64,000 nt of DNA from Desmospora activa DSM 45169. GTDB taxonomy: Bacteria > Bacillota > Bacilli > Thermoactinomycetales > DSM-45169. Where the stretch lies: the NCBI RefSeq assembly GCF_003046315.1, contig NZ_PZZP01000002.1, forward strand, positions 496,001 through 560,000, read 5' to 3'. Position numbers and translations under genes: made by a program. Shown here piece after piece: positions 40,172 through 51,335 of this stretch (position 1 is its first letter; each line of letters opens with the position of its first letter). The notes beneath the pieces are model-generated. The model ran no database searches and had not been told where the DNA came from. It worked only from the letters and a program-made list of their open reading frames with translations.

Positions 40172-40310
40172 AGCACCACTTCCTTTGCTGCAAATCGAAC
40201 TGCTAAAGGTTTAAACGTATAGGGGTGAATCAAAGATAACGCCGATAGCGGTGGCTGCGGTCCCTTTTTTCAACTGAAAGGAAGGAGACGTACTTTTGAT
40301 CATCACCCTT
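40172..40310. other. Spacer between the permease gene and the GntR regulator
   Basis: I see no gene. The minus-strand promoter of the regulator-ABC pair may lie here or upstream of the permeases; no site clear enough to call. Confidence 0.4.
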
Positions 40311-41033
40311 CTACACCTCCTTTGCAGCCAACCACTTTTGCAATAGATTCCCCCAAGCGATCATTCCCACTACACCGATAGAGAAGGTGACAAGTCCCAT
40401 CCAATAAAGGGAGGATCCAGCATGGATCGTCCACTCCACCATCCCACTTCCCGTTATGGACTTCATCATCCAAAAGAGTGGAAAAACCAACAAAAAGGAG
40501 AGAATACTAAACACCAGATAAGGCCACTTCCCCATTGTCCATTCCATCACCGGGTAAAACCCCCCGATTAATAAGCTGATTCCGGACCAAAATAAGCTGA
40601 ATCCAATAAACTCAGCGAGGGGGATAACAGTAAACATGCCGCTTACCAAATACGAACTTGTGTAAAATCCAAATATACTAATCGGCATGATGATTGCGGT
40701 TTGTAAGAGGCGCGAACGGACAAATCCCTTCTTGGAGATCGGTAAAATCCAAAGTGCTTGTAAGCGGCGATCCATCGCTTCACGCAGTTGGAGCGGAGAC
40801 CAATACACTTTACCAAAAGAAGCGACGGTAAACGTCGGCATCAGTACCAAGAAGTAAAAATCAAGTACCAGCGATTGTACAAAGAAATTTGATGAATCGA
40901 CGACTAGATCATTGAATACGAATCCGGCTAATAAGCCAAGAAGTATGGATCCAAACCAGGTAATGATCCAGTCGGATCGTACTTGTTGCCAATCATATTG
41001 AAGGATGCGCCAAGCTTCTTGATTGGTGTTCAT
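40311..41033 (-). CDS. Membrane protein of the YtrB-like ABC cluster, paralogue 2
   Basis: About 240 residues with six hydrophobic segments. It starts MNTNQEAWRILQYDWQQVRS, nearly identical in design to the next gene (MNANQEARRLLHFEWKRYWP), so the two are paralogues. The pair likely forms a heterodimeric permease. I chose this ATG over the longer frame, with GGGGTGAT upstream. Confidence 0.82.
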   Translation of the reverse strand: MNTNQEAWRILQYDWQQVRSDWIITWFGSILLGLLAGFVFNDLVVDSSNFFVQSLVLDFYFLVLMPTFTVASFGKVYWSPLQLREAMDRRLQALWILPISKKGFVRSRLLQTAIIMPISIFGFYTSSYLVSGMFTVIPLAEFIGFSLFWSGISLLIGGFYPVMEWTMGKWPYLVFSILSFLLVFPLFWMMKSITGSGMVEWTIHAGSSLYWMGLVTFSIGVVGMIAWGNLLQKWLAAKEV

Positions 41034-41052
41034 TTCTAGATCACCCCTGTAA

Positions 41053-41835
41053 TTAGTAAAGCTCACGTGTTTGTAAGCGTTTTTCAATCAAGAGGGACCA
41101 ACCGAATAAAACCAAGCATCCGAAGAGAAGGGTCAGCGGGCTGATCCACGGGTATTGGTTTACTAGTCGGATCGTCTGATCCACCAAGCTGCTGTTCATC
41201 TGTGATAACATCCGCCACATGTCAAAGACAATCAATCCGATGACGAATGCAAGATACAGACCGAGATGTACGAAGAGTGAACGTTTTCCACTCACCCATT
41301 CCATAAAGATAAACCATCCCCCTACCGCTAAACTGTATCCCAGCCAGATTGCGATAAAGGAAAGGTACGTAAAAAACGGAAGGGTTACAAAGGCTGCCTG
41401 ACTGACGAGATAGATGGTACCGAAAAAGACGACAAAGTGAAGCAGCACCATGGTGATCCCCTGAAACGTGCGAGCACGGACAAAACCACGCGTCGACAAC
41501 GGCATCGTACGGGCAACCGCCAATCGTTGCGCATAGATTTCCCATGTCTTTACGAGCGATACCGGCATCCTTGTGGTTAACACCAGTACAAACAACGGGA
41601 AAAGGCCGAGAAAGATAATATCGAGAAAGAGTCCGGTCACATGACGCTCGACAGGGTTATCCGCTTCAACAATCGACATCTGGAAAAGAAACGGACCGTG
41701 ATCGGTTTGACCGATTAAAGGCATGACCGCCAACAATCCTAAAAAAAAGGCGGAAAGGCAAGAAATGATCATATCAGGCCAATACCGCTTCCATTCAAAA
41801 TGAAGCAATCGCCTCGCTTCTTGATTGGCGTTCAT
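41053..41835 (-). CDS. Membrane protein of the YtrB-like ABC cluster, paralogue 1
   Basis: About 260 residues with six hydrophobic segments. It starts MNANQEARRLLHFEWKRYWP with AAGGAGG upstream. It is the first gene of the minus-strand cluster, divergent from guaB. The lipid- or peptide-exporter function is inferred from the cluster only. Confidence 0.82.
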   Translation of the reverse strand: MNANQEARRLLHFEWKRYWPDMIISCLSAFFLGLLAVMPLIGQTDHGPFLFQMSIVEADNPVERHVTGLFLDIIFLGLFPLFVLVLTTRMPVSLVKTWEIYAQRLAVARTMPLSTRGFVRARTFQGITMVLLHFVVFFGTIYLVSQAAFVTLPFFTYLSFIAIWLGYSLAVGGWFIFMEWVSGKRSLFVHLGLYLAFVIGLIVFDMWRMLSQMNSSLVDQTIRLVNQYPWISPLTLLFGCLVLFGWSLLIEKRLQTRELY

Positions 41836-43613
<1,778 letters not shown>

Positions 43614-43708
43614 GTGGGTCCGGTTTCCGATTTCCGTCTACGCGCCTCTTTCCCTTGCAAGGATGTAGAGCTGTCCGCTTTCGTTTCTCTATAGTTTGTC
43701 ATCACCTT

Positions 43709-43733
43709 CACGGGTTAGCCACCCGTGTTTTTT
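43709..43733 (+). terminator. guaB terminator
   Basis: CACGGGT-TAGCC-ACCCGTG forms a 7-bp stem followed by TTTTTT, about 95 bases after the guaB stop. Confidence 0.85.
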
Positions 43734-43865
43734 GTTCCTGCAGAAGTCGTAAATACGGACGATTTGCCTTTTTTTCGCTTCCCAACCCCATGGGCTTGCG
43801 GTAAACTGGTCTGGTGAAAACAATCGGCAGGCTTTAAAACAGGTGGGAAAGGTTGAGAAAGAAAG

Positions 43866-45125
43866 ATGCATTGGGGGCAAAGTAAGAGACAAGGGGAGAA
43901 GGCACTTCTTCTCTGTTTAATCATCAGTATGTTTTTGGGCCTGTGGATGCCGACGACGGTTGTAGCCGAGCAAGATGAGTCGTTGGATTCCCTTCAAATT
44001 CAATCCCGTTCCTATGTATTGCTGGAGATGGAAAGTGGACGCATCATAGCGGGAGAAAACGAGCAAAAAGCTTACGCTCCCGCCAGTTTAACCAAAATGA
44101 TGACGGAATACGTGATTTTGCAGGAAATAAAGGAAAGCCGACTCGATTGGGATGAGACGGTTACCGTCAGTAAAAACGCCGCCTCAATCGGTGAGGCGCA
44201 GGTTTTTTTGCGCAAAGGGGAGAAGCGGACGGTAGAGGAGTTGTTTTATGCGTTGTCGATTCAATCGGCGAACGATGCCGCCGTTGCCCTGGCAGAACAT
44301 GTCGCGGGAAGTGAAACCGCGTTTGTAGGTATGATGAACGAGACGGCAAAGGAAATGGGATTAGAAAAAACCCATTTTCGCAACAGTACGGGCTTGCCGA
44401 TGTGGCTTTATGTCAACCCTCCCAAAGTGGGGGGCGATCATGTGATGTCGGCGACGGATGTAGCAGTATTGACGCGTCGATTGTTACATGATTATCCTGA
44501 AGTGCAGGAAATTATCTCCCAACCTCGTTACTTTTTCCGTAAAGGCGAGGCGCGAGAGATGAAGCTGATCAACACCAATCGGATGCTTCCCGGACTCTCC
44601 CATTATTATGAAGGTGTGGATGGGGTAAAGACAGGTTTTACTTCAAGAGCGGGCTACTGCTTTGCTGGAAGCGCTCAGCAGGATGGAGTGCGGTTGATCA
44701 CAGTGGTGATGGGCAGTTCTTCGAAGAGTCAACGCTTTAAGGAAACGGCCAAACTGTTGGACTACGGGTTTGAGCAGATCCAATTACGTAACTGGATCAA
44801 AGAGGGGGATTCGATCCCCGGTATGAACAAAGTCCAGGTAGAGGACGGCGTAGAGACGGAAGTCGCTTTACAGGCTGAAGTCACTTTACGCTATCCGGTA
44901 AGGAAAGGCGAAGAGGATCGTTATTCTTGGGCGGTAGATCTCGACGATGAACTGACAGCCCCGCTTAAAACCGGCGATGTAGTGGGAAAAGCGACGTTTT
45001 TGTATGATGGGAAAGAAGTGGAGGGGGTCAAACCCATATCGATTGTGGTTGCGCAGGATGTGGAAGCGGCAGGATGGCTTCGTCTTTTTTGCCGCCGTAT
45101 GATTGGATACTTTTCAGTGGGATAA
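43866..45125 (+). CDS. dacA: D-alanyl-D-alanine carboxypeptidase DacA (PBP5 type)
   Basis: A 419-residue penicillin-binding protein. The signal peptide is about residues 14-36 (LLLCLIISMFLGLWMPTTVV). Catalytic motifs are SLTK (ASLTKMMTEY), SAN (SIQSANDAAVALAE) and KTG (DGVKTGFTSRAGY). A C-terminal membrane-anchoring helix is expected. It removes the terminal D-Ala from peptidoglycan stem peptides. It sits between guaB and pdxS, the Bacillus order. Confidence 0.95.
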   Translation: MHWGQSKRQGEKALLLCLIISMFLGLWMPTTVVAEQDESLDSLQIQSRSYVLLEMESGRIIAGENEQKAYAPASLTKMMTEYVILQEIKESRLDWDETVTVSKNAASIGEAQVFLRKGEKRTVEELFYALSIQSANDAAVALAEHVAGSETAFVGMMNETAKEMGLEKTHFRNSTGLPMWLYVNPPKVGGDHVMSATDVAVLTRRLLHDYPEVQEIISQPRYFFRKGEAREMKLINTNRMLPGLSHYYEGVDGVKTGFTSRAGYCFAGSAQQDGVRLITVVMGSSSKSQRFKETAKLLDYGFEQIQLRNWIKEGDSIPGMNKVQVEDGVETEVALQAEVTLRYPVRKGEEDRYSWAVDLDDELTAPLKTGDVVGKATFLYDGKEVEGVKPISIVVAQDVEAAGWLRLFCRRMIGYFSVG

Positions 45126-45217
45126 GGGTAGTGAACTTGTTGCTGCCGTACGGCTTTGATGCTGCTGACAAACTACTTATGGGAAAGAAATCGCGACCTG
45201 GGCCTACTCAATCTGTG

Positions 45218-45240
45218 CTGCCGTATTTACGGCGGTTTTT
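45218..45240 (+). terminator. dacA terminator
   Basis: CTGCCGT-ATTT-ACGGCGG forms a 7-bp stem followed by TTTTT, after the dacA stop. Confidence 0.8.
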
Positions 45241-45315
45241 CTTTTTCTACACGACCGGTTTCGGCAAGAATAGATAGCAAAACAATCGGTCCGATTAAAA
45301 AAATGGATGCTGTCG

Positions 45316-45344
45316 TTGTCAATTATCCCCCCTTTGGTTACAAT
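45316..45344 (+). promoter_or_regulatory. pdxST promoter
   Basis: TTGTCA and TACAAT are 17 bases apart and about 50 bases before the pdxS start. Confidence 0.7.
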
Positions 45345-45395
45345 AGTTCTAATGAAGATAGAGATTCCGGGAAAACTGGGAGGGAATTGGGCCTT

Positions 45396-46298
45396 ATGTC
45401 TGTACACATCAATGGAAATCAAACAGGAACAGACCGCGTCAAACGTGGAATGGCTGAAATGCAAAAAGGCGGCGTCATCATGGATGTCGTCAACGCCGAA
45501 CAGGCAAAAATTGCGGAAGAAGCGGGAGCCGTAGCGGTAATGGCCTTGGAACGCGTGCCGGCCGATATTCGTGCGGCCGGTGGTGTCGCCCGTATGGCGG
45601 ATCCTACGGTCGTTGAAGAAGTGATGAACGCCGTCAGCATTCCGGTGATGGCCAAAGCGCGGATCGGTCATTTTGTGGAAGCGCGTTTGCTGGAAGCGAT
45701 GGGGGTTGATTACATCGATGAAAGCGAAGTGCTGACACCGGCGGATGACCTTTTTCATATCGATAAAGCTAGTTTTACCGTGCCTTTTGTCTGTGGGGCT
45801 CGTGACTTAGGAGAAGCCTTGCGCCGCATCGGCGAAGGGGCATCCATGATTCGAACCAAGGGTGAGCCGGGTACGGGTAATATCGTGGAAGCCGTGAAGC
45901 ATATGCGCCAGATGATGGGACAGATTCGACAGGTTCAATCCATGTCCAGGGATGAACTGATGGCAGAAGCCAAAAAATTGGGCGCTCCCTATGATCTGTT
46001 GCTTGATGTCCATGAAAACGGCGCCTTGCCAGTTGTCAATTTTGCCGCTGGCGGGGTGGCGACACCGGCGGATGCGGCATTGATGATGCAACTGGGCTCT
46101 GATGGAGTTTTTGTCGGCTCCGGTATCTTTAAGTCGGAAAACCCGCCGAAGTTTGCCAAAGCGATTGTGGAGGCGACGACCCATTATGAGGACTATGCCT
46201 TGATCGCAGAATTATCCAAAGGCCTCGGCACCGCGATGAAGGGGCTGGAGATTTCCACCTTGCAACCAGCTGATCGGATGCAGGATCGCGGTTGGTAA
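45396..46298 (+). CDS. pdxS: Pyridoxal 5'-phosphate synthase subunit PdxS
   Basis: About 300 residues from ATG 45396. It has the conserved [20 protein letters not shown] start, [20 protein letters not shown] and [20 protein letters not shown]. With PdxT it makes PLP from ribose 5-phosphate, glyceraldehyde 3-phosphate and ammonia. The longer open frame upstream is non-coding. Confidence 0.97.
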   Translation: MSVHINGNQTGTDRVKRGMAEMQKGGVIMDVVNAEQAKIAEEAGAVAVMALERVPADIRAAGGVARMADPTVVEEVMNAVSIPVMAKARIGHFVEARLLEAMGVDYIDESEVLTPADDLFHIDKASFTVPFVCGARDLGEALRRIGEGASMIRTKGEPGTGNIVEAVKHMRQMMGQIRQVQSMSRDELMAEAKKLGAPYDLLLDVHENGALPVVNFAAGGVATPADAALMMQLGSDGVFVGSGIFKSENPPKFAKAIVEATTHYEDYALIAELSKGLGTAMKGLEISTLQPADRMQDRGW

Positions 46299-46321
46299 TG
46301 GCGAATCAGGAGGATAGGCCG

Positions 46322-46906
46322 ATGAAGATCGGGGTGCTGGCTCTACAGGGAGCAGTGCGTGAACATCTTAGCATTTTAGAATCAGTCGGTGTAGATCCTG
46401 TTCCGGTCAAGCAACCTCAAGATTTAGACTGCCTGGATGGCTTAGTGATTCCCGGTGGTGAATCCACCACCATCAGCAAATTAATGCACCGCTATGGGTT
46501 GATGGAACCGATCCGACAACGGGGATTGGCGGGGATGCCTATCTTTGGCACCTGTGCAGGCTTAATCCTACTGGCCAAAGAGTTAGAAGGAACGGATCAA
46601 TCCCATCTGGGGCTGTTGGACATCACCGTTCGCCGTAACGCCTTTGGGCGGCAGCGGGAAAGCTTTGAGGCCCATTTGCAGGTGAAGGGAGTCGCTGACA
46701 ATTATGAAGCGGTTTTTATCCGCGCCCCATTGATCATAAAGACGGGACCGGCTGTCAAAGTCTTATCCGCACTGGATGAGCGGATTGTGATTGTGCAGGA
46801 AGGACATCTTCTCGGTGCTGCCTTTCACCCGGAATTGACCGAGGACTCCCGCTTACATCGCCATTTTGTCGAGATGGTGAAGCAAGCGGCCAGCGTAAAC
46901 GCTTAA
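46322..46906 (+). CDS. pdxT: Glutamine amidotransferase PdxT
   Basis: About 194 residues. The catalytic Cys is in FGTCAGLILLAKEL and the His/Glu in AAFHPELTED. It has the GESTTI Gly-Glu-Ser motif. It feeds ammonia to PdxS. CAGGAGG precedes ATG 46322, 23 bases after the pdxS stop. Confidence 0.97.
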   Translation: MKIGVLALQGAVREHLSILESVGVDPVPVKQPQDLDCLDGLVIPGGESTTISKLMHRYGLMEPIRQRGLAGMPIFGTCAGLILLAKELEGTDQSHLGLLDITVRRNAFGRQRESFEAHLQVKGVADNYEAVFIRAPLIIKTGPAVKVLSALDERIVIVQEGHLLGAAFHPELTEDSRLHRHFVEMVKQAASVNA

Positions 46907-46914
46907 AAACAATC

Positions 46915-47155
46915 AATAGCGAGGATGAGAACCAGTACCCTGAACGGATGGTGCAGAGAGGCGGTGGTTGGTGAAAACCGCTCCATCCATCAGGGGAATC
47001 CCTCTCAGAGCTGGGCGTGAAAACGGAACTTTCCGTTAAGCGCACCCGGTTGGCGGCCCGTGATCCCGCTGTGAGAGGATCGGACCCGTATAGTCCGGTC
47101 AATAAGGGTGGCAACGCGGAACCTTCCGTCCCTTGGGGTGAAGGTTCCTTTTTAT
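46915..47155 (+). promoter_or_regulatory. T-box riboswitch of serS
   Basis: The leader has the T-box AGGGTGGCAACGCGG (47105-47119), stem I with GCAGAGAGGCGGTGGTTGGTG and, at its end, a terminator (GGAACCTTC / GAAGGTTCC, 47118-47148, then TTTTT). The antiterminator would pair the T-box bulge with uncharged tRNA-Ser. The specifier codon was not assigned with confidence; TCC or TCA in GAATCCCTCTCAGAGC are candidates. Confidence 0.93.
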
Positions 47156-47177
47156 TTGTTAAAAGGAGGGGTTTCAC

Positions 47178-48458
47178 ATGTTGGACATCAAATGGTTGCG
47201 TAACAATCTGGAACTTGTGCGGGAAAAGTATCAGCATCGGGGCGAAGATGTCAGCGGCTTGGATGCGATTTTGCAGTTGGATGAGCGTCGTCGTCGCGGA
47301 TTGGCGGAGACGGAACAGTTAAAAAACCGACGCAACACTGTCTCCAAGGAGATTGCCGCCAAGAAGAAGGCAGGGGAGGATGCGGCGGATGTCATCGCAG
47401 AGATGCGGGAAGTGGGCGATCGCATTAAGGAGCTGGATGATGAGATTCGTCAGGTGGACGAACAGCTGCGCCACGTATTGCTCACTTTGCCTAACATTCC
47501 CCATGAAAGTGTCCCGGTCGGTGACAGTGAGGAAGATAATGTGCCGGTGCGCCATTGGGGAGAGGTGCCAACATTCTCCTTTGAACCTCAAGCCCATTGG
47601 GATTTGGCAAAAGGGTTGGATCTGCTGGACTTTGAACGAGCAAGCAAAGTAACCGGTTCCCGCTTTGTCTTTTACAAAGGGGTAGGGGCACGTTTAGAGA
47701 GAGCTTTAATCAACCTAATGCTGGACCTGCATACGGAGCGGCACGGATACACGGAGATGATTCCGCCGTTTATGGTTAACCGCAACAGCATGACCGGTAC
47801 AGGTCAGCTACCCAAATTTGCCGAAGACTCCTTTGCCGTGGCTGCTACCGATTACTATCTGATCCCTACCGCAGAAGTGCCTGTCACCAACTATCATGCC
47901 GATGAGATTCTCTCCGGTGACGAGCTTCCCAAAAAATTTGCAGCCTTTAGCGCCAACTTTCGCTCAGAAGCGGGTTCCGCCGGCCGGGATACCCGTGGTC
48001 TCATTCGGACGCACCAGTTTAACAAAGTGGAACTGGTCAAATTGGTAAAGCCGGAAACTTCCTACGAAGCGTTGGAGTCCTTGGTACAGGAGGTGGAGAC
48101 GGTATTGCAGTTGCTGGAACTCCCCTACCGGGTGTTAAATATGTGCACCGCCGATCTCGGCTTTACCGCCGCCAAGAAATACGATTTGGAAGTATGGCTT
48201 CCCAGCTCCAACACCTACCGTGAAATTTCTTCCTGCAGCAATTTCGAGGATTATCAAGCCCGTCGGGCCAATATTCGCTTTCGCCGCGATGCTGGTTCCA
48301 AGCCGGAATTTGTTCACACCTTAAACGGTTCCGGCCTAGCCGTGGGTCGAACCGTAGCCGCCATCCTGGAAAATTTCCAGCAAGAAGACGGCAGCATTCG
48401 CATCCCAAATGCGCTTCAACCTTATATGGGCGGGTTGGAGAAAATCACGCGCAACTGA
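47178..48458 (+). CDS. serS: Seryl-tRNA synthetase
   Basis: A 426-residue class II synthetase. It starts [20 protein letters not shown] with the tRNA-binding coiled-coil arm. Motif 2 is [20 protein letters not shown] and motif 3 contains [16 protein letters not shown]. The T-box leader upstream controls it by serine-tRNA charging. Confidence 0.97.
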   Translation: MLDIKWLRNNLELVREKYQHRGEDVSGLDAILQLDERRRRGLAETEQLKNRRNTVSKEIAAKKKAGEDAADVIAEMREVGDRIKELDDEIRQVDEQLRHVLLTLPNIPHESVPVGDSEEDNVPVRHWGEVPTFSFEPQAHWDLAKGLDLLDFERASKVTGSRFVFYKGVGARLERALINLMLDLHTERHGYTEMIPPFMVNRNSMTGTGQLPKFAEDSFAVAATDYYLIPTAEVPVTNYHADEILSGDELPKKFAAFSANFRSEAGSAGRDTRGLIRTHQFNKVELVKLVKPETSYEALESLVQEVETVLQLLELPYRVLNMCTADLGFTAAKKYDLEVWLPSSNTYREISSCSNFEDYQARRANIRFRRDAGSKPEFVHTLNGSGLAVGRTVAAILENFQQEDGSIRIPNALQPYMGGLEKITRN

Positions 48459-48522
48459 TTGGACTCCCTTGCAGAAAAGGCCCAGCCTGTGATACAATGT
48501 TGGGGCAAGTTTGCCCCTCGTG

Positions 48523-48611
<89 letters not shown>

Positions 48612-48630
48612 ATGATAATAAGGGTAAAAG

Positions 48631-48735
48631 AGAGAGAAAGCCGTCCAATTTTTGGGCGGCTTTCTTTTGCATGTTAGGCATGACATGAAAATAGGTGTCT
48701 ATGGTTATTGCAATGGTGGAATGTGCTACCTCATT
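48631..48735 (-). pseudogene. C-terminal remnant of a tyrosine integrase at the tRNA-Ser(UGA) 3' end
   Basis: One minus-strand frame reads HSTIAITIDTYFHVMPNMQ, then KKAAQKLDGFL. This is the C-terminus of phage-type tyrosine recombinases (GHSSIAITLDTYSHVLPxMQ), including the nucleophile Tyr. No other integrase part and no stop codon is seen before the tRNA. The palindrome that ends this frame doubles as the tRNA terminator. Confidence 0.8.
48637..48668 (+). terminator. Terminator of tRNA-Ser(UGA)
   Basis: AAAGCCGTCC-AATTTTT-GGGCGGCTTT followed by TTTCTTTT. The stem overlaps the integrase-remnant codons on the other strand. Confidence 0.85.
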
Positions 48736-48854
48736 TTTAAAAGGATTATGGCCGGTAAAGTCTGACAGGCGATCGATGATACGGCCGGGGACTTGCATAG
48801 ACGGACACATGTGCTGCCGTAAAAAATCCTCTGCGTCTGAGCAGAGGATTTTCA

Positions 48855-49646
48855 TTAAATGGAGCGGATAATGCCGCCTTCCACCCTTTGCGCCGAACCG
48901 TTGATCGCCGCCGCTTTCTCCGAGGCGAGATAGACGATCGTGCTGGCGACTTCCTCCGGCTTTGCGTAGCGCTGAATTAAAGAAGTCGGCTCATTCACCT
49001 TAAAGTAATCTTTGACAAATGTGTCTAAATCGGTATTCCCCGCTGCGGCAGCTCCCTTCATATAATTGGAAACGCCTTCAGTCCAGGTTGGTCCGGGAAG
49101 GACCGAGTTTACGGTCACATTCGTACCTTTCGTCATTTCCGCCAGTCCTCTTGATAAGCTGATCAAAGAGGTTTTAGTCATTGAATAAGGGATCATTTGT
49201 GGAAGAGGCTTGATGCCGGCTTCGCTTGCGAGATTCAAAATTCTGCCCGCGTTCCGTTTGAGCATTTTCGGTAGGAAGGCGCGGCAAAGGCGGACGGCGC
49301 TTAACACGTTCACCTCAAAATACTGAAGCCATTCCTCATCCATGACGTCCGCAAAATTTTTTACTTCAAAGAATCCCATATTGTTGACGAGGATATCAAG
49401 CTCGCCGAGCTGTTCCGTTTTTTTTATCAACGTCCGGCTTTGTTCAGGATCGGACAAATCCGCGGCGATTCCGTAGACGGTCCCGTACTTAGAAAGCTCG
49501 TCTGCGACTGATTGAACCTTTTCTTCGGTACGTCCGTTTATGATGACCCGGGCGCCCTCCGCCAAAAAGGCTTCAGCCGTTGCTTTTCCAATCCCTGCAG
49601 TAGAGCCTGTTACGAGCACGAGTCTATCTTGCAGCTGTAAATCCAT
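48855..49646 (-). CDS. SDR-family oxidoreductase
   Basis: About 263 residues starting MDLQLQDRLVLVTGSTAGIG. The cofactor motif is TGSTAGIGK, followed by NNMG (LVNNMGFFEV), and the catalytic YxxxK is in YSMTKTSLISLSRGL. This is a classical short-chain dehydrogenase; the substrate is unknown. The gene looks unlike its neighbours in composition and lies beside an integrase remnant, suggesting acquisition. I chose M at 49646 over the longer frame. Confidence 0.85.
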   Translation of the reverse strand: MDLQLQDRLVLVTGSTAGIGKATAEAFLAEGARVIINGRTEEKVQSVADELSKYGTVYGIAADLSDPEQSRTLIKKTEQLGELDILVNNMGFFEVKNFADVMDEEWLQYFEVNVLSAVRLCRAFLPKMLKRNAGRILNLASEAGIKPLPQMIPYSMTKTSLISLSRGLAEMTKGTNVTVNSVLPGPTWTEGVSNYMKGAAAAGNTDLDTFVKDYFKVNEPTSLIQRYAKPEEVASTIVYLASEKAAAINGSAQRVEGGIIRSI

Positions 49647-49968
49647 ATGAAATCCATCCTTGCTTTTAAAAAGTCTGAGATGAAAAAACATTCGTTTACA
49701 AGTATAGTGCAGCGGATACGTCATCGTCAAAGAACCTGCTTGACACTCTCCTATGTTTCTCTCTCTTTGAGCAATTTATAAAGCTTTAAAGTTCATTTTT
49801 TAGCAGTCATGCATCTCAAGTGGATCAGTTCGATTCTCCAACTTGGTAAACGCCTTATTGGTCATACTTTGTTTTACTGAAGGCCTTAGAGGGATATTAT
49901 TTGGCGGAAGTAACATTGATGGGTTATTGTTTGTTGTTTACAGTTGCTGGGTATGCTAATATAAAGTT
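49647..49968. other. Spacer upstream of the SDR gene and of the structured RNA
   Basis: AT-rich. I see no gene. The promoter of the candidate RNA lies at its end (49934-49962). Confidence 0.4.
49934..49962 (+). promoter_or_regulatory. Promoter of the structured RNA candidate
   Basis: TTGTTT and TAATAT are separated by 17 bases; TATGCTAATAT gives an extended -10 (TG at -14). Confidence 0.6.
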
Positions 49969-50223
49969 GAGCATAAACTACAAGTAGCCCCAGGCGGGCA
50001 CCTGGAGCCACTGTAGGACGTACTTCATCGACGGGACGGGACCCACCGTCCTGGAGAAGTCAGTGTCGCAAAGACCCCAACCTCCTAGCGGGACCGCGAA
50101 ATCCTTTTGCTAGGGGCATGGGGTCTTCTTCGTCTTCGCTGCCGCCCGCGTGTACCAAAAACAACAGAATCCGCTTAATTAGATTAACACAAAAGAAACC
50201 GTCCCGATTTGGGATGGTTTTTT
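49969..50223 (+). ncRNA. Candidate structured noncoding RNA, about 255 nt
   Basis: A good promoter leads into a run of hairpins and then a terminator, with no ORF. Hairpins: CCAGG/CCTGG (49990-50005), CACTG-ACTTC-GACGG with CCGTC-GAAGT-CAGTG (50009-50065), AAGACCCC with GGGGTCTT (50071-50127) enclosing CCTAGC/GCTAGG. The terminator AAACCGTCCC/GGGATGGTTT then TTTTTT is at 50196-50223. It is not SRP, tmRNA, 6S or RNase P RNA by eye. The third stem could be an earlier terminator. Confidence 0.55.
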
Positions 50224-50429
50224 GCATCACTTGCTTATTTTGATTTTGCTTAATCCAATTCCTTCCCATCGTTGACATATTGATCACCTTATATTAGAGT
50301 CAGGTGCTATTTTTTCGGTGAAACATGGGATAAATCCTATGTCAGGGTGAAGTTTAAAAAATATTCAATGGAAACGGGGGACATCTCTCGCTAAAATAAA
50401 AATATACGGTGAAAAGGAGTTAAACCATC

Positions 50430-51110
50430 ATGAAACCCTTTCAACCCATTTATCGTGAGCTTGTCGATGAACTTTCCAGTATGGTTGCCAACAAACAGAT
50501 CCAAAATCAGTGTCGTCTGCTGGGTGAGGGATTGAGTGGTCGGGTATATGAGTATGAGAATTTTGCTGTGAAAGTGTTTAAAGAAGACGGCAGTGAGAAC
50601 GACGATTATCGGATGCTAAACCGCCTTCACCACCATTCTGCCTTTCCGACGCTCCACTATTATGAAGACCGCTTTATGCTGATGGACAAATGCGATGGAA
50701 CGACCTTGGCACGGGAGCGAGAAAGTGGAGACGGGCTAAAGGATGCATATTTTACGCAAATTGAACAGGTGGTAGAAGAGTGTTATCAGGTAGGGATTAT
50801 TCCGCGGGATCTACATCTAAACAATGTGATGGTGGATCGCGATAATCGCATTAAAATTGTGGATGTCGGCCGTTTTGTCCACACCGATCAGTCTGAAGAT
50901 TACAAAGAACGATTGACGGAAGATTTGCAGGATCTCAAATACCATGTATTCGGTTTTGGCTTTTTCTCCTCCTCTCGTCGCAAACGGAGACGCCATCGTT
51001 ATCGTTCATCCGGTTCCCGTTCCCATAGCAACTCCCACTCTTCCCGCTCTTACTCTTCCTCCCGCCGCAAAAGACGGAAATACCGTAGAAAAAGATACCA
51101 TTCTTCATAA
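50430..51110 (+). CDS. Protein kinase-like protein with Arg/Ser-rich tail
   Basis: A 226-residue protein. Kinase-like features are the Gly-rich loop GEGLSGRVYEYE (32-43), the Lys in FAVKVFKED (about 48), RDLHLNNVMVDRDN (126-139) and DVG in place of DFG (145-147). It lacks the usual HRD His (PRD). From residue 180 to 226 the tail is Ser, Arg, Lys and His: SSSRRKRRRHRYRSSGSRSH. It resembles YrzF/YbdM-like kinases. The tail is like substrates of spore-coat kinases. Confidence 0.7.
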   Translation: MKPFQPIYRELVDELSSMVANKQIQNQCRLLGEGLSGRVYEYENFAVKVFKEDGSENDDYRMLNRLHHHSAFPTLHYYEDRFMLMDKCDGTTLARERESGDGLKDAYFTQIEQVVEECYQVGIIPRDLHLNNVMVDRDNRIKIVDVGRFVHTDQSEDYKERLTEDLQDLKYHVFGFGFFSSSRRKRRRHRYRSSGSRSHSNSHSSRSYSSSRRKRRKYRRKRYHSS

Positions 51111-51335
51111 TGTCTTTTGAGCATGGCTTTTGAGAGCTTGTGTAGAGAGGATAAATATGCTTCTTGAATCAGCTGCAACAAGTGATGGTCGCTTGTCAAG
51201 GATGTTTGGTCCGGTGCCAAAGGATGAATCACCATAAGAAAATCACGCTTGCCAATATAAACCCTGCCGTTATTGCAGGGATTCGCAAGGAACAAAGGGC
51301 AACCTCGCTGACGGGTTGCTCTTTCTTTTTTGCCG

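Noticed and set aside
50060-50287. Minus-strand 75-residue ORF
   Set aside because: It lies within the structured RNA candidate and its terminator and has no ribosome binding site or recognisable motif.
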